The notes: a model not told the origin generated them from the letters alone. A DNA stretch of 57,457 nt from Sulfurimonas sp. (GCA_027063645.1 JAMORK010000044.1:1-57457), one strand, 5' to 3'. Positions 7,412-16,288 are shown, counted from the stretch's first letter. Made by a program: numbers and translations.

Positions 7412-9364
7412 ATGGGATTTTTTTCATTTTTTACAAGAACTACAGTGCAAGAAGCTGCAAGTTCAAAAAAACAGACTAAAAAAGAGAAAACAAGTTATAT
7501 AACAAAAGAACTACTTAGTAATATAATCAACGAGAGTGAAATAATCTACCTTTATTTTCAAAAATCTCAAGGCTGGATAGGGGCAAATAAAAAGTTTTAT
7601 AGTACATTAGGGTTTGCAAACATTGAAGAGTTTAAGCATAAACATGAAAGTATCAGAGACCTTTTTCTAAGTGAAGGTGAAGAGATCTTTACTGAAGATG
7701 ACAAAAGCTGGCTTGATTATCTAAAAAAATATAAAGCAGAGGGTTATGAGATTAGTATTTTATCACCTGATTCTAAGCTACTTTATTTTCAAGCAAAGGC
7801 CTCTTTAGTTGATGCAGAAAAACAACTCTATCTTTTAGCCTTAAATGATGTAAGTGAACTGCATCATGCAAAGTATAAAATCGAAGAAGTGGAAAGATTA
7901 AAAACAAAATTTTTAGCAAATATTGGCCATGAATTTCGAACACCTATGAATGGTATACTTGGCTTTGTAGACCTTATTAATCAAACGCCACTTGAACCAA
8001 AACAAAGAGAATACTTAAGTATGATTAACAGGTCTTCTAAAAATCTTTTAGTCAATATAGAAACATTACTTGATCTCTCTCAGATGCAAGGTGGAAGACT
8101 CAGTGTAGATCATTTAGAGTTTAACCTTTTACCTGAGATGGAAAAGATACTCAAAAACTTTTGTCTTCTTGGAAAAGAGAAGGGGATTAAGACTTTTGCA
8201 TTTATCGATCCAAAATTACCTCGTGAATTAAGTGGAGATATTAAAAAAATAAAACAGATTATGAATGCACTTATTCAAAATGCTGTGAAGTTTACTCCTC
8301 GTGGTGGTAAGGTAATCATAGAGGTGAAACTTGTAAAACGCCAGCTCAATGGTGATTGTAGCATTAGTTTTAGTGTTAAAGATAACGGTAATGGGATAGC
8401 AGAGGAGCAACTTGCTCTTATGAATGAACCATTTACTGCAAGTAACCGTGCAGATGAGAGACTTGGTGTCGGACTAAGCTTATCAAATGGTCTTGTGAAG
8501 CTTCTTGGATCTCAACTTAGAATCCAGAGTGAAGAGGGTCATGGAAGTTATTTTAACTTTGTACTTGATTTTAAAGAGACACATGGACAAAGTTATAGAA
8601 TGATGTCTAAGAAAAAAGTAAAAGTACTCCTCTTAGATCAATCTAAAATCGATGAAGCAAATTTCCTAACAATATATTTGCGCTCTTTTGGTATTGATGT
8701 GATTAAATCAAATATCCTTGATGAAAATGTTTATGAAGATATTGAAGCTCTCTACGTTGTGGCAAACCAAGAGGATTCTTCGTGGATGTTTGAACTTGGT
8801 TCTTACTCAAAATCGGCAAAAGTGATCTTATTACTAGATAAATTAGAAAAGATACAAACAAAACTTACTTATATAGTAGATGAGGTGATCCATCAGCCAT
8901 TGCTCCCGAGTACTATTGCAGAGCATCTTGCAAAAGTTTTCAGTCTTGAGGTGGAAAAAAGCAAACAAGATAAACTTCAAGTTAAAGACAAAACAACTGC
9001 ACTTGTAGTTGAAGATAATTTAATCAACCAAAGACTTATACAGATCTTACTTCAAGAGTATAATATTGTGGTAGAAACGGCTTCAAATGGGGTTGAAGGT
9101 GTTTTAAAAGCAAAAACTCATAAGTACGATATCGTCTTTATGGATATCGACATGCCACAAAAAAATGGTATCGTTGCAACCAAAGAGATTAAAGAGGTTT
9201 TACATCCAAATGGGAATACACCAATAGTCGCACTTACAGCGATGGCAATGGAGGGTGATAGAGAGATGCTTCTTAATGCAGGTCTTGATGGGTATATCTC
9301 AAAACCACTTACACGTGAAAAATTAGAAAATGTTTTAGATAAATATTTAAAAGTGAGTTCCTAG
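7412..9364 (+). CDS. Soluble hybrid sensor histidine kinase with C-terminal receiver
   Basis: I chose the ATG at 7412 because GAGGAG sits seven bases upstream; an ATG at 7391 is in frame but lacks such a site. The 650-residue protein has a PAS-like region (about 35-150) and a HisKA domain with His173 in IGHEFRTPMNG. The ATPase domain has NAVKFTPRGG, DNGNGI and GVGLSLSNGL. A receiver-like region follows that lacks the phospho-acceptor (starting KVKVLLLDQSKIDE). A true receiver with Asp578 (FMDIDMPQKNG) and a TALTAMAM switch region ends the protein. No membrane segment is visible, so it should sense a cytoplasmic signal. No response regulator partner is adjacent. Confidence 0.92.
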   Translation: MGFFSFFTRTTVQEAASSKKQTKKEKTSYITKELLSNIINESEIIYLYFQKSQGWIGANKKFYSTLGFANIEEFKHKHESIRDLFLSEGEEIFTEDDKSWLDYLKKYKAEGYEISILSPDSKLLYFQAKASLVDAEKQLYLLALNDVSELHHAKYKIEEVERLKTKFLANIGHEFRTPMNGILGFVDLINQTPLEPKQREYLSMINRSSKNLLVNIETLLDLSQMQGGRLSVDHLEFNLLPEMEKILKNFCLLGKEKGIKTFAFIDPKLPRELSGDIKKIKQIMNALIQNAVKFTPRGGKVIIEVKLVKRQLNGDCSISFSVKDNGNGIAEEQLALMNEPFTASNRADERLGVGLSLSNGLVKLLGSQLRIQSEEGHGSYFNFVLDFKETHGQSYRMMSKKKVKVLLLDQSKIDEANFLTIYLRSFGIDVIKSNILDENVYEDIEALYVVANQEDSSWMFELGSYSKSAKVILLLDKLEKIQTKLTYIVDEVIHQPLLPSTIAEHLAKVFSLEVEKSKQDKLQVKDKTTALVVEDNLINQRLIQILLQEYNIVVETASNGVEGVLKAKTHKYDIVFMDIDMPQKNGIVATKEIKEVLHPNGNTPIVALTAMAMEGDREMLLNAGLDGYISKPLTREKLENVLDKYLKVSS

Positions 9365-9378
9365 TGTTTATTAATCAT

Positions 9379-9394
9379 TAGTATTTAAATACTA
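9379..9394. promoter_or_regulatory. 16-bp perfect AT-rich palindrome upstream of the PEB4-like gene
   Basis: TAGTATTTAAATACTA is a perfect inverted repeat, 37 bases before the ATG at 9431 and just upstream of its likely promoter. It could be a regulator site or a weak terminator for the kinase gene; the sequence does not decide. Confidence 0.35.
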
Positions 9395-9430
9395 GAATTT
9401 TGGATACTTAAAATAACTCAAGGAATTAGA

Positions 9431-10264
9431 ATGAGAAAAGCAAGAAAATTATTATTGTCAGCATTGATGGTAACTACAACTATACTTAGTGCACAAACAA
9501 TAGTAACAGTAAATGGTAAGGCTATTACTTCAGAAGAGGTAAATCAAGAGTTGATGAATGCAACACAAGGTAGATTCAATACATTACCAGTTGAGAAACA
9601 AAAAGAGTTAGGACAACAATTTGTACAACAACTTGTAGCAAATGAACTTATGTATGGGGATGCAAAAAAGACAGGTGTTCTTAATACAAAACTATTTAAA
9701 GATGAGTACAAAAAAATTCAAGAGAAAGTTAAAAAGAGTATAGCTATCCAAGTATGGCAAAAACAACTTCATGATAAGATTAAAGTAAGTCAAAAAGAGT
9801 TAAAAGAGTACTACAAAAACAACAAAGAAGAGTTTGTTGAAAAAGAGAGAGTTCATGCTCGCCATATCTTAGTAAAAACAGAGGCTGAAGCAAAGAAAAT
9901 TATTGCTGAGTTAAAATCACTTAGTGGTGCAAAACTAAAAGCAAAATTTGAAGAGCTTGCAAAAGCAAAATCTACAGGACCTAGTGGACCAAAAGGTGGA
10001 GATTTAGGTACATTTACAAAAGGTCAAATGGTTCCTGCATTTAATGATGCAGTGTTCAAAATGAAAGTTGGTACTATTACACCAACACCTATAAAAACAC
10101 AGTTTGGTTACCATATTATCTATCTTGAAGATAAAATGAAAGCAGCTACAAGAACTTTTGATGAAGTGAAAAGTGTTATTGAGCAACGTATTAAAAATGA
10201 AAAATTCAAATCAGTTATGAATGAAAAAATGGCTGCATTACAGAAAAAAGCTACAATCAAGTAA
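9431..10264 (+). CDS. Periplasmic peptidyl-prolyl isomerase, PEB4/CBF2 family
   Basis: The 277-residue protein has a cleavable signal peptide ending near LSAQ (about residue 22). A SurA/PrsA-like N-terminal helical chaperone region follows, and then a parvulin (PpiC) domain, about 135-235. The parvulin domain shows ARHILVKTEAEA, GPSGPKGGDLG and TQFGYHIIYL. By homology with Campylobacter PEB4 (Cj0596), it should help fold outer-membrane proteins. In C. jejuni peb4 lies directly before fba; here fba is about 9 kb away at the left end of the window. The start is preceded by CTCAAGGAA. Confidence 0.9.
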   Translation: MRKARKLLLSALMVTTTILSAQTIVTVNGKAITSEEVNQELMNATQGRFNTLPVEKQKELGQQFVQQLVANELMYGDAKKTGVLNTKLFKDEYKKIQEKVKKSIAIQVWQKQLHDKIKVSQKELKEYYKNNKEEFVEKERVHARHILVKTEAEAKKIIAELKSLSGAKLKAKFEELAKAKSTGPSGPKGGDLGTFTKGQMVPAFNDAVFKMKVGTITPTPIKTQFGYHIIYLEDKMKAATRTFDEVKSVIEQRIKNEKFKSVMNEKMAALQKKATIK

Positions 10265-10269
10265 TTTTT

Positions 10270-11136
10270 ATGAACAAAACTCCCATCTCTAAGATTATTT
10301 TAGAGGGTAGGGAGTTTCTTGTTAAACGCGACGATCTTTTTGACCCTTATCTCTCTGGCAATAAGTACAGAAAACTTCACACACTTTTAAAAACTCCCAA
10401 AGAACACTACAATAAAATCATCTCTTATGGTGGAACACAATCTAATGCTATGCTTGCCATCGCAGCACTTGCAAAGCAAAAAGGGTGGGTATTTGAGTAC
10501 TATACTAAGCCCTTGAGTAAGAAGCAAAAAGAGCAAGAAGAGGGAAACTATCCTATAGCACTCTCTTTAGGGATGCAACATTATGAGCTTGAACTAGAGA
10601 GCTACAAAGTTTATGTACAAGCATTGCGTTTAAATCTTGATCCAATGTGTGTTGTAGTTGATCAAGGGGGTGCAGATAGAATGGCTCAAGAGGGTGTTGC
10701 TGTATTAGCACAAGAGATTCAAGAGGAATCTTTGGAGTTTGAAGCGATAGCAACTCCTTCAGGAACAGGGACAACCGCTTTGTATTTAGCCTTAGCATTT
10801 CCTCAGTATAAGGTGTATACAACAGCTGCTATAGGAGACAAGGGGTATTTAGAGGAGCAGATGAGTGCATTATCTTCTATACCATCTAACCTTGTTATCT
10901 TGGAGCCTCAAAAGAAGTACCATTTTGCAAAACCTTATAAAGAGTTGTATGAGTTCTATAAACATTTAAAATATGGAGGTATAGAGTTTGATTTATTATA
11001 TGCACCCTTGCTTTGGAAACTTTTAATGGAGCAAACAAAAGAGAAGATACTCTATATACATAGTGGTGGAGTGAGTGGAAATGTAAGTATGGAACCTCGC
11101 TACAAGGCGAAGTTTCCAGAGTTATTTAGTCTATAA
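10270..11136 (+). CDS. PLP-dependent ACC deaminase/D-cysteine desulfhydrase family enzyme
   Basis: The 288-residue protein belongs to the fold-II PLP enzymes of the 1-aminocyclopropane-1-carboxylate deaminase/D-cysteine desulfhydrase group. The PLP lysine is K32 in SGNKYRKL. The substrate loop is SYGGTQSNAMLA and the phosphate-binding loop is ATPSGTGTTALYLA. It is shorter than typical members (about 325-340). D-cysteine desulfhydrase activity is a reasonable guess in a sulfur bacterium, but the substrate cannot be assigned from sequence. It follows the PEB4-like gene after five bases, so the two are probably co-transcribed. Its end overlaps the convergent nitroreductase gene by 11 bases. Confidence 0.82.
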   Translation: MNKTPISKIILEGREFLVKRDDLFDPYLSGNKYRKLHTLLKTPKEHYNKIISYGGTQSNAMLAIAALAKQKGWVFEYYTKPLSKKQKEQEEGNYPIALSLGMQHYELELESYKVYVQALRLNLDPMCVVVDQGGADRMAQEGVAVLAQEIQEESLEFEAIATPSGTGTTALYLALAFPQYKVYTTAAIGDKGYLEEQMSALSSIPSNLVILEPQKKYHFAKPYKELYEFYKHLKYGGIEFDLLYAPLLWKLLMEQTKEKILYIHSGGVSGNVSMEPRYKAKFPELFSL

Positions 11137-11806
11137 AAGTAACACTCTCTTGGAGTTTTACACGAGTTGGTTGGTAGGTGTTGATTTTTGCATCTTTATC
11201 TTCATAGCCTAGCACTACACTATAAAGAAGAGCAAGGTTGTCAGGTATATCTAAAACGCGAGCAACAACTTTTCCAAACTCTGTAGTAGAACCTTGTGGA
11301 CAACTCTCAATGCCAAACTCTTGAGCTGCAAGCAAAATACTTTGCATATATGCTCCACAATCTATAAGAGCCCCCTGTGCACCATCGATATTGGCTTTAT
11401 CTGTAAATACAAAGATAACATTTGAAGCACCAAACCATCTGAAATTATCGTGCCACATCTGTAGGCGGGTTTCATTGTCTTTTCTATCTACTTCCATAAG
11501 TTTATAGAGTCCAGCTCCTGTAACAATACGGCGTTTTTTATAAGGGTTTACCCATTTTACAGGATAGTATTGGATGAATTGGTCATGCTCTACACCCTCA
11601 TTCATCTTCTCTATAATAGCATCACCAATGTTTTTTAAAACCTCTTTATTGCTTATAGCATAGCTAACCCATGGTTGCATATTTGCTCCACTAGGAGTGT
11701 GTGCAGCAGCTTCTAAGATTTTTGTAATGGTCTCTTTAGGAACTGTTTTATCGAGGTAAGCTCTTTTTGAAGATCTGTTTTGGAGTGCTTCTAAAACTGT
11801 AGGCAT
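11126..11806 (-). CDS. Nitroreductase family flavoprotein
   Basis: The 226-residue protein is an FMN-dependent NAD(P)H oxidoreductase of the nitroreductase superfamily. The FMN-phosphate-binding NRSSKRAYLDKTV lies near the N-terminus, AAAHTPSGANMQPW is typical of the family, and the second FMN contact is the region around GIESCPQGST. Members reduce nitro compounds, quinones or flavins; the physiological substrate is unknown here. It is monocistronic, overlaps the convergent deaminase-like gene at its 3' end and diverges from clpB. Confidence 0.88.
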   Translation of the reverse strand: MPTVLEALQNRSSKRAYLDKTVPKETITKILEAAAHTPSGANMQPWVSYAISNKEVLKNIGDAIIEKMNEGVEHDQFIQYYPVKWVNPYKKRRIVTGAGLYKLMEVDRKDNETRLQMWHDNFRWFGASNVIFVFTDKANIDGAQGALIDCGAYMQSILLAAQEFGIESCPQGSTTEFGKVVARVLDIPDNLALLYSVVLGYEDKDAKINTYQPTRVKLQESVTFID

Positions 11807-11872
11807 GAATAATCCTTAAATATTTGTGATATTATAGTAAATTAAAAGTAAGAAGCTTATAAAATAGAGAAG

Positions 11873-11888
11873 TGCTACTTAAGTGGCA
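11873..11888. promoter_or_regulatory. Near-perfect 16-bp palindrome in the clpB promoter region
   Basis: TGCTACTTAAGTGGCA is an inverted repeat with a single mismatched pair. It lies in the divergent nitroreductase/clpB spacer, 21 bases upstream of a TATACT -10 box (11910-11915), so it covers the -35 position. It could be an operator for clpB, but it does not fit the HspR HAIR consensus. Confidence 0.4.
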
Positions 11889-11909
11889 GATAATTTCTAA
11901 AAATGATAC

Positions 11910-11915
11910 TATACT
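11910..11915 (+). promoter_or_regulatory. -10 element (TATACT) for clpB
   Basis: TATACT lies 30 bases upstream of the clpB ATG, which has a good AAAAGGA ribosome site. No -35 consensus is visible. Confidence 0.45.
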
Positions 11916-11945
11916 ACACCTATAAAAAAATAAAAGGATTTAATT

Positions 11946-14525
11946 ATGGCTAATAATATTTTTGAAAAACTAACACACAATATGACAGAATCGATTGAAA
12001 GTGCACTCTCTTTAGCACTCCACTCTAAAAACATGGAAGTGCAAACTGAACATTTTTTATGGGCGCTTCTGACAAACTCAAACTCTGTACTGAATCAGAT
12101 GTTCAATAAGATGAACATAGATAAGGTAGCAATGGAGCTAGATGTAAAAAGTTTGGTTGAGAAACTACCAAAATCATCTTCTGTAAGTAAAGAGAACATT
12201 AGACTCTCTAAAAACTTTGTACAAACACTTGAGAATGGTGCAGGGCTTATGACCAAAAATGGAGATAGTTATCTTTCAGTAGATACTTACCTCTTAGCAA
12301 ATTTAAAAACAGAACCATTCTCTAGTATCTTACCTAAATACATAGATGTAATGGAGCTTGCAAAAAATCTTGAAGCAGCTCGTGGTGGTGCAAAAATTGA
12401 CTCACAAAGTGCAGATGAAACACTAGAATCACTTGATAAATATGGTATAGATTTAACAAAAGAAGCAGCAGAGGGGAAACTCTCACCAGTTATTGGGCGT
12501 GATGAAGAGATTACACGTATGATGCAAATTCTTATACGTAAAACAAAAAACAACCCTATGCTTTTAGGGGAGCCTGGAGTTGGTAAAACAGCTTTAGTTG
12601 AAGGTCTTGCTCAACGTATTCAAAGTGGAAATGTTCCAACATCTCTACAAAATAAACGAGTGGTTGCTCTTGATATGAGTTCACTTATTGCAGGTGCAAA
12701 ATATCGTGGAGAGTTTGAAGATCGTTTAAAAGCTGTTATTGATGAGGTAAAAGAAAATGGAAATATTATCCTTTTCATTGATGAGATTCATACAATCGTA
12801 GGTGCAGGTGCATCTGAGGGAAGTATGGATGCCGCAAATATCTTAAAACCGGCTCTAGCTCGTGGAGAGTTGCATACTATTGGGGCAACTACACTTAAAG
12901 AGTATAGAAAGTATTTTGAAAAAGATGCAGCATTGCAACGCCGTTTCTTACCGATTAATCTCGATGAGCCAACGGTAAATCAATCTCTGCAAATTCTTCG
13001 TGGAATTAAAGAGAGACTTGAAACTCACCATAATGTTACTATTACAGATAGTGCATTAGTTGCAGCAGCACGTCTTTCAGATAGATATATTGCAGATAGA
13101 TTCTTACCAGATAAAGCGATTGACCTTATTGATGAGGCAGCAGCAGAACTTAAAATGCAAATAGAGTCTGAACCAAATGTTTTAGCTTCTGCAAAACGTA
13201 AACTCTCAGAGTTGATGGTAGAAAAAGAAGCTCTAAAAATGGAGAAAACGCCAGCAAACGAAAAACGTCTTGATGAGATAGAAAAAGAGCTTGCTGATGT
13301 TCAAGAGGAAGTAAGAAATCTTGAGCAACAATTTGCTACAGAAAAAGAGGTGTTTGAGAAAATCTCTACTATTAAAAATGAGATAGAATCTAAACGCCGT
13401 GAAGCTGAGGTGGCAAAATCTAGCTCAGACTTTAACCGTGCAGCAGAGATTGAGTATGGTGAGATTCCAAAACTTCTTGAAGAGGAAAAAGCGATCAATG
13501 AAAACTGGGATAAACTCCAAGCTACAGGAACACTACTAAAAAATAGTGTTGATGAAGAAGCGATCGCTTCGGTAGTTTCAAGATGGACACATATACCAGT
13601 AAATAAAATGCTTCAAGGGGAGCAAACAAAAATTCTTCATGTAGAAGATGAACTTAACAAAGATGTTGTTGGACAAGAAAAAGCAACTCATGCCGTTGCT
13701 CGTGCTATTAAACGTAACAAAGCGGGACTTAGCAATGCGGACTCTCCGATAGGTAGTTTCTTATTTCTAGGGCCAACAGGTGTTGGTAAAACACAAACAG
13801 CTAAAACATTAGCGAAGTTCTTGTTTGACTCTGAAGATGCACTGATTCGTATCGATATGAGTGAGTATATGGAGAAACATGCAGTATCGCGTTTAGTGGG
13901 TGCAGCTCCTGGGTATGTTGGCTATGATGAGGGTGGACAACTCACTGAAGCAGTACGTCGTAAACCTTACTCAGTAGTACTATTTGATGAGGTGGAAAAA
14001 GCACATCCAGATGTGTTTAACATCTTACTGCAAGTACTTGATGATGGACGTCTAACAGATAATAAAGGGGTGACAGTAGATTTTTCAAATACTATTATCA
14101 TCTTAACATCAAATATTGCGTCAGATAAAATCATCAATCATGCTCAAAGTGAAGAGCTGAACGACATGGTAATGGCTGAACTTAAACAAGCTTTTAAACC
14201 AGAGTTTTTAAATAGACTTGATGATGTAGTTATCTTTAATGCTCTTGGTCAAGAAGAGATAGTAGGTATCGTAGATATCTTCTTTAGAGATATAGCGAAA
14301 AAAGTGGAACAACGCGACATAGAGCTTACTCTAAGCCCTGAAGCAAAAGCATACATAGCAGAGGCTGGATTTGATCCTGTTTATGGTGCTAGACCACTTA
14401 AACGTGCTCTATATGAGATAGTAGAAGACAGACTTGCTGACTTAATTTTAGAAGGAATTGTAAAAGAGGGTAGCAAAGTTGATTTTATTATGAATAATGG
14501 AGAGATAGAAGCAAGAGTTTCTTAA
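11946..14525 (+). CDS. clpB: ClpB disaggregase (Hsp100 AAA+ chaperone)
   Basis: The 859-residue protein has the ClpB layout. There is a Clp-N domain (1-145), then a first AAA+ module with Walker [14 protein letters not shown] near residue 208 and Walker [16 protein letters not shown] coiled-coil middle domain (about 400-520, rich in Lys, Glu and Leu) follows. The second AAA+ module has [14 protein letters not shown] near residue 608 and [15 protein letters not shown]. The long middle domain separates it from ClpA, and the ClpP-binding loop of ClpA/ClpX type is not seen. With DnaK it would rescue aggregated protein. A strong hairpin follows the stop. Confidence 0.97.
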   Translation: MANNIFEKLTHNMTESIESALSLALHSKNMEVQTEHFLWALLTNSNSVLNQMFNKMNIDKVAMELDVKSLVEKLPKSSSVSKENIRLSKNFVQTLENGAGLMTKNGDSYLSVDTYLLANLKTEPFSSILPKYIDVMELAKNLEAARGGAKIDSQSADETLESLDKYGIDLTKEAAEGKLSPVIGRDEEITRMMQILIRKTKNNPMLLGEPGVGKTALVEGLAQRIQSGNVPTSLQNKRVVALDMSSLIAGAKYRGEFEDRLKAVIDEVKENGNIILFIDEIHTIVGAGASEGSMDAANILKPALARGELHTIGATTLKEYRKYFEKDAALQRRFLPINLDEPTVNQSLQILRGIKERLETHHNVTITDSALVAAARLSDRYIADRFLPDKAIDLIDEAAAELKMQIESEPNVLASAKRKLSELMVEKEALKMEKTPANEKRLDEIEKELADVQEEVRNLEQQFATEKEVFEKISTIKNEIESKRREAEVAKSSSDFNRAAEIEYGEIPKLLEEEKAINENWDKLQATGTLLKNSVDEEAIASVVSRWTHIPVNKMLQGEQTKILHVEDELNKDVVGQEKATHAVARAIKRNKAGLSNADSPIGSFLFLGPTGVGKTQTAKTLAKFLFDSEDALIRIDMSEYMEKHAVSRLVGAAPGYVGYDEGGQLTEAVRRKPYSVVLFDEVEKAHPDVFNILLQVLDDGRLTDNKGVTVDFSNTIIILTSNIASDKIINHAQSEELNDMVMAELKQAFKPEFLNRLDDVVIFNALGQEEIVGIVDIFFRDIAKKVEQRDIELTLSPEAKAYIAEAGFDPVYGARPLKRALYEIVEDRLADLILEGIVKEGSKVDFIMNNGEIEARVS

Positions 14526-14546
14526 TCTCATCATCTTCTTTCTTGT

Positions 14547-14573
14547 ACGATAGGTTTTAGACAAACCTATCGT
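14547..14573. terminator. Convergent terminator hairpin between clpB and trmO
   Basis: ACGATAGGTTT (14547-14557) pairs perfectly with AAACCTATCGT (14563-14573) across a five-base loop. On the plus strand it is followed by a T-rich run from 14578. It begins 22 bases after the clpB stop, and the trmO stop codon lies inside it, so it may serve both genes. Confidence 0.75.
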
Positions 14574-15045
14574 CACTCTTTTTCATTTTTACTTCATCTA
14601 CACTAGATTGCATCCAACCAGATTTTACTTCCCCTTCAACTTTATCAAAATTTTCTATATAGGGTTTTATATCTAAAAGTGGTGTACCATCTAAGATATC
14701 TATCCCTTTTATGGTTACAATGTTTTTCTCAACACTTACTAATTCTACAACCGATAAACCAATGCTGTTTGGGTGCATAGGTGTTCTTGTAGAAAAGACT
14801 CCTCTTGGTGTATCTGTTTTATCATTAAAGGGGATCACCTTTAATTGAGGCTCTTTGACCTTATGAAAATAATAGATAAGATACACATGGCTAAACCCAT
14901 CAAGATCAGATAATCCTTCTACAAACTCATCTTTAAAGGTGATACTTGCATAAGTATTACTGGCTCCCTTTGGCTGTATGGGCATATCGACAAGTGAGCA
15001 AAATGGGGAGTTGATCGTTGCGATTTGTTGTAGGTTTATATTCAT
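14557..15045 (-). CDS. trmO: tRNA (N6-threonylcarbamoyladenosine37-N6)-methyltransferase TrmO family
   Basis: The ATG at 15045 is preceded by AAGGAGAT, giving 162 residues. The protein belongs to the TsaA/YaeB/VirR family: an opening PFCSLVDMPIQPKGA, DLDGFSHVYLIYYFH, the TRTPMHPNSIGLSVVEL block and GTPLLDIKPYI. E. coli TrmO methylates t6A at position 37 of tRNA using SAM. This version is shorter than E. coli TrmO, as many bacterial members are. The start overlaps the MFS gene stop by four bases, so it is translated as the second gene of that operon. Confidence 0.88.
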   Translation of the reverse strand: MNINLQQIATINSPFCSLVDMPIQPKGASNTYASITFKDEFVEGLSDLDGFSHVYLIYYFHKVKEPQLKVIPFNDKTDTPRGVFSTRTPMHPNSIGLSVVELVSVEKNIVTIKGIDILDGTPLLDIKPYIENFDKVEGEVKSGWMQSSVDEVKMKKSDDRFV

Positions 15046-16223
15046 TTGATCTCCTTGAATCTCATTGCAAATGGGATGGCACAAAATGCTAGAAGTGCCG
15101 CTATCTCATAGGTGTTTGCTAAGCCTATCTTATCTCCAAAAATTCCCATCACTAAGACCACAATAGAACTAATCGAAAAATTGATAGTCATATAAACACT
15201 GTTTACAAAAGTAGGCATCTCGGTATGAACATCGTGGATAACAGCGAGTAAAATGGGACCACTCGCAAACATAAAGATACCAAGAAGTGCTAAAACTCCA
15301 AAAACTGTGTAGATATTGTGGGAAAAAAGAAAAAGTGTCATCGTTAATGCCGAACCTATCGACATAGATACAAGAACCTTTTTTCTTCCATACTTATCGG
15401 AGAGTGATCCAGATATAAAGGTACCTATAACACCAAAAAATTGTAAAACAGAGATTGCTATACTTGCTGACCATAACTCAAACCCTTGTTGTGTAAGGTA
15501 AACGGCCAGGTAGAGTGTTGTTGCCATCTTCATTGCTGATTGAAAAAAAAGATATGCTCCAATATTTTTAAAAAGGGGATAAAATCTTTTAATCTCTTTG
15601 AGAGCATCTCCCTTTTCAGCTTTTTTAGTAAAATTTTGATCAATTCTGAAGTCTTTAAGACGGTAGTAAAGTATAAGTGAGGCCAGTAACCCAAAAGGCA
15701 TAAGATGCCAGATCCCCTCTAGTCCCCAAAGGGAGATTCCCGCTGTGACAAAAAGTGGTCCAATGGTACGTGCTAACTCTCCACCCACCATATAAAAACT
15801 CATCCCTCTGCCTATCTTATCTCCAGAAGAAGCCTTGATAATCCCAGGTGAAGGGATATGAAAGAGGGTAGAACTGATACCTGAGATGATAAGGAGCATC
15901 ACCAAAATAGTATAGGAGGGTGCTAAACCTAAAAAGCTCATACTAAAAGCTGTGAGTGCAGGGGAGACAATAACAAAGTACTTTGCATCTGTTCTTTGTG
16001 CGAGAAGCCCAAAAAATGGATTGAGCAGAGATGGCAATTTTCTAGCGATATCTAAAAATGCTACAAGATACAGAGGAATAGCAAGTTTTTCTATAAGTAG
16101 AGGTAGTATAGGTGCTAAAAAAGAGGAGTAAGTATCATGTGCAAGATGTGCCATCGAGATGGTGGTAACCTGACTTCTATTTGATTGTTGGAGGAGTTTT
16201 TTATCATTCATCTGTTTTTTCAT
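15042..16223 (-). CDS. MFS transporter, probable drug or small-molecule exporter
   Basis: The 393-residue protein has about twelve hydrophobic helices and the MFS loop signature between helices 8 and 9 (SGSLSDKYGRKKVLV). Its N-terminal half resembles fosmidomycin-resistance (Fsr)-type exporters, with AHDTYSSFLAPILPLLIEKL. An ATG at 16211 is an alternative start. The gene is preceded by a sigma-70 promoter containing two palindromic operators, so a repressor probably controls it; no regulator gene is adjacent. It overlaps trmO by four bases. Confidence 0.87.
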   Translation of the reverse strand: MKKQMNDKKLLQQSNRSQVTTISMAHLAHDTYSSFLAPILPLLIEKLAIPLYLVAFLDIARKLPSLLNPFFGLLAQRTDAKYFVIVSPALTAFSMSFLGLAPSYTILVMLLIISGISSTLFHIPSPGIIKASSGDKIGRGMSFYMVGGELARTIGPLFVTAGISLWGLEGIWHLMPFGLLASLILYYRLKDFRIDQNFTKKAEKGDALKEIKRFYPLFKNIGAYLFFQSAMKMATTLYLAVYLTQQGFELWSASIAISVLQFFGVIGTFISGSLSDKYGRKKVLVSMSIGSALTMTLFLFSHNIYTVFGVLALLGIFMFASGPILLAVIHDVHTEMPTFVNSVYMTINFSISSIVVLVMGIFGDKIGLANTYEIAALLAFCAIPFAMRFKEIK

Positions 16224-16243
16224 TACCTAAAATAGTTAAATAT

Positions 16244-16253
16244 ACACATGTGT
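16244..16253. promoter_or_regulatory. Operator palindrome 1 upstream of the MFS gene
   Basis: ACACATGTGT is a perfect inverted repeat located just downstream of the -10 box of the minus-strand promoter, over the likely transcription start. It shares the extended pattern ACAT(G/A)TGTTCA with operator 2, centre to centre 24 bases apart. Confidence 0.5.
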
Positions 16254-16258
16254 TCAGA

Positions 16259-16288
16259 ATTATATAGAACATATGTTCAAAATGTCAA
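16259..16288 (-). promoter_or_regulatory. Sigma-70 promoter of the MFS-trmO operon
   Basis: On the minus strand, a perfect TTGACA (16283-16288) and a perfect TATAAT (16259-16264) are separated by 18 bases. Operator 2 lies inside the spacer. The transcription start would fall about 30 bases before the MFS start codon. Confidence 0.75.
16267..16278. promoter_or_regulatory. Operator palindrome 2 between -35 and -10 of the MFS promoter
   Basis: GAACATATGTTC is a perfect 12-bp inverted repeat between the -35 and -10 boxes, where a bound repressor would exclude RNA polymerase. The form and size fit a TetR- or MarR-type dimer. Confidence 0.55.

Noticed and set aside
11873-11888. clpB palindrome as a HspR HAIR element
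   Set aside because: It lacks the CTTGAGT-N7-ACTCAAG arms and the seven-base spacer, unlike the site at 40273.
11946-14525. ClpA instead of ClpB
   Set aside because: The long coiled-coil middle domain and total length of 859 residues fit ClpB; no ClpP-binding loop or adjacent clpS is seen.
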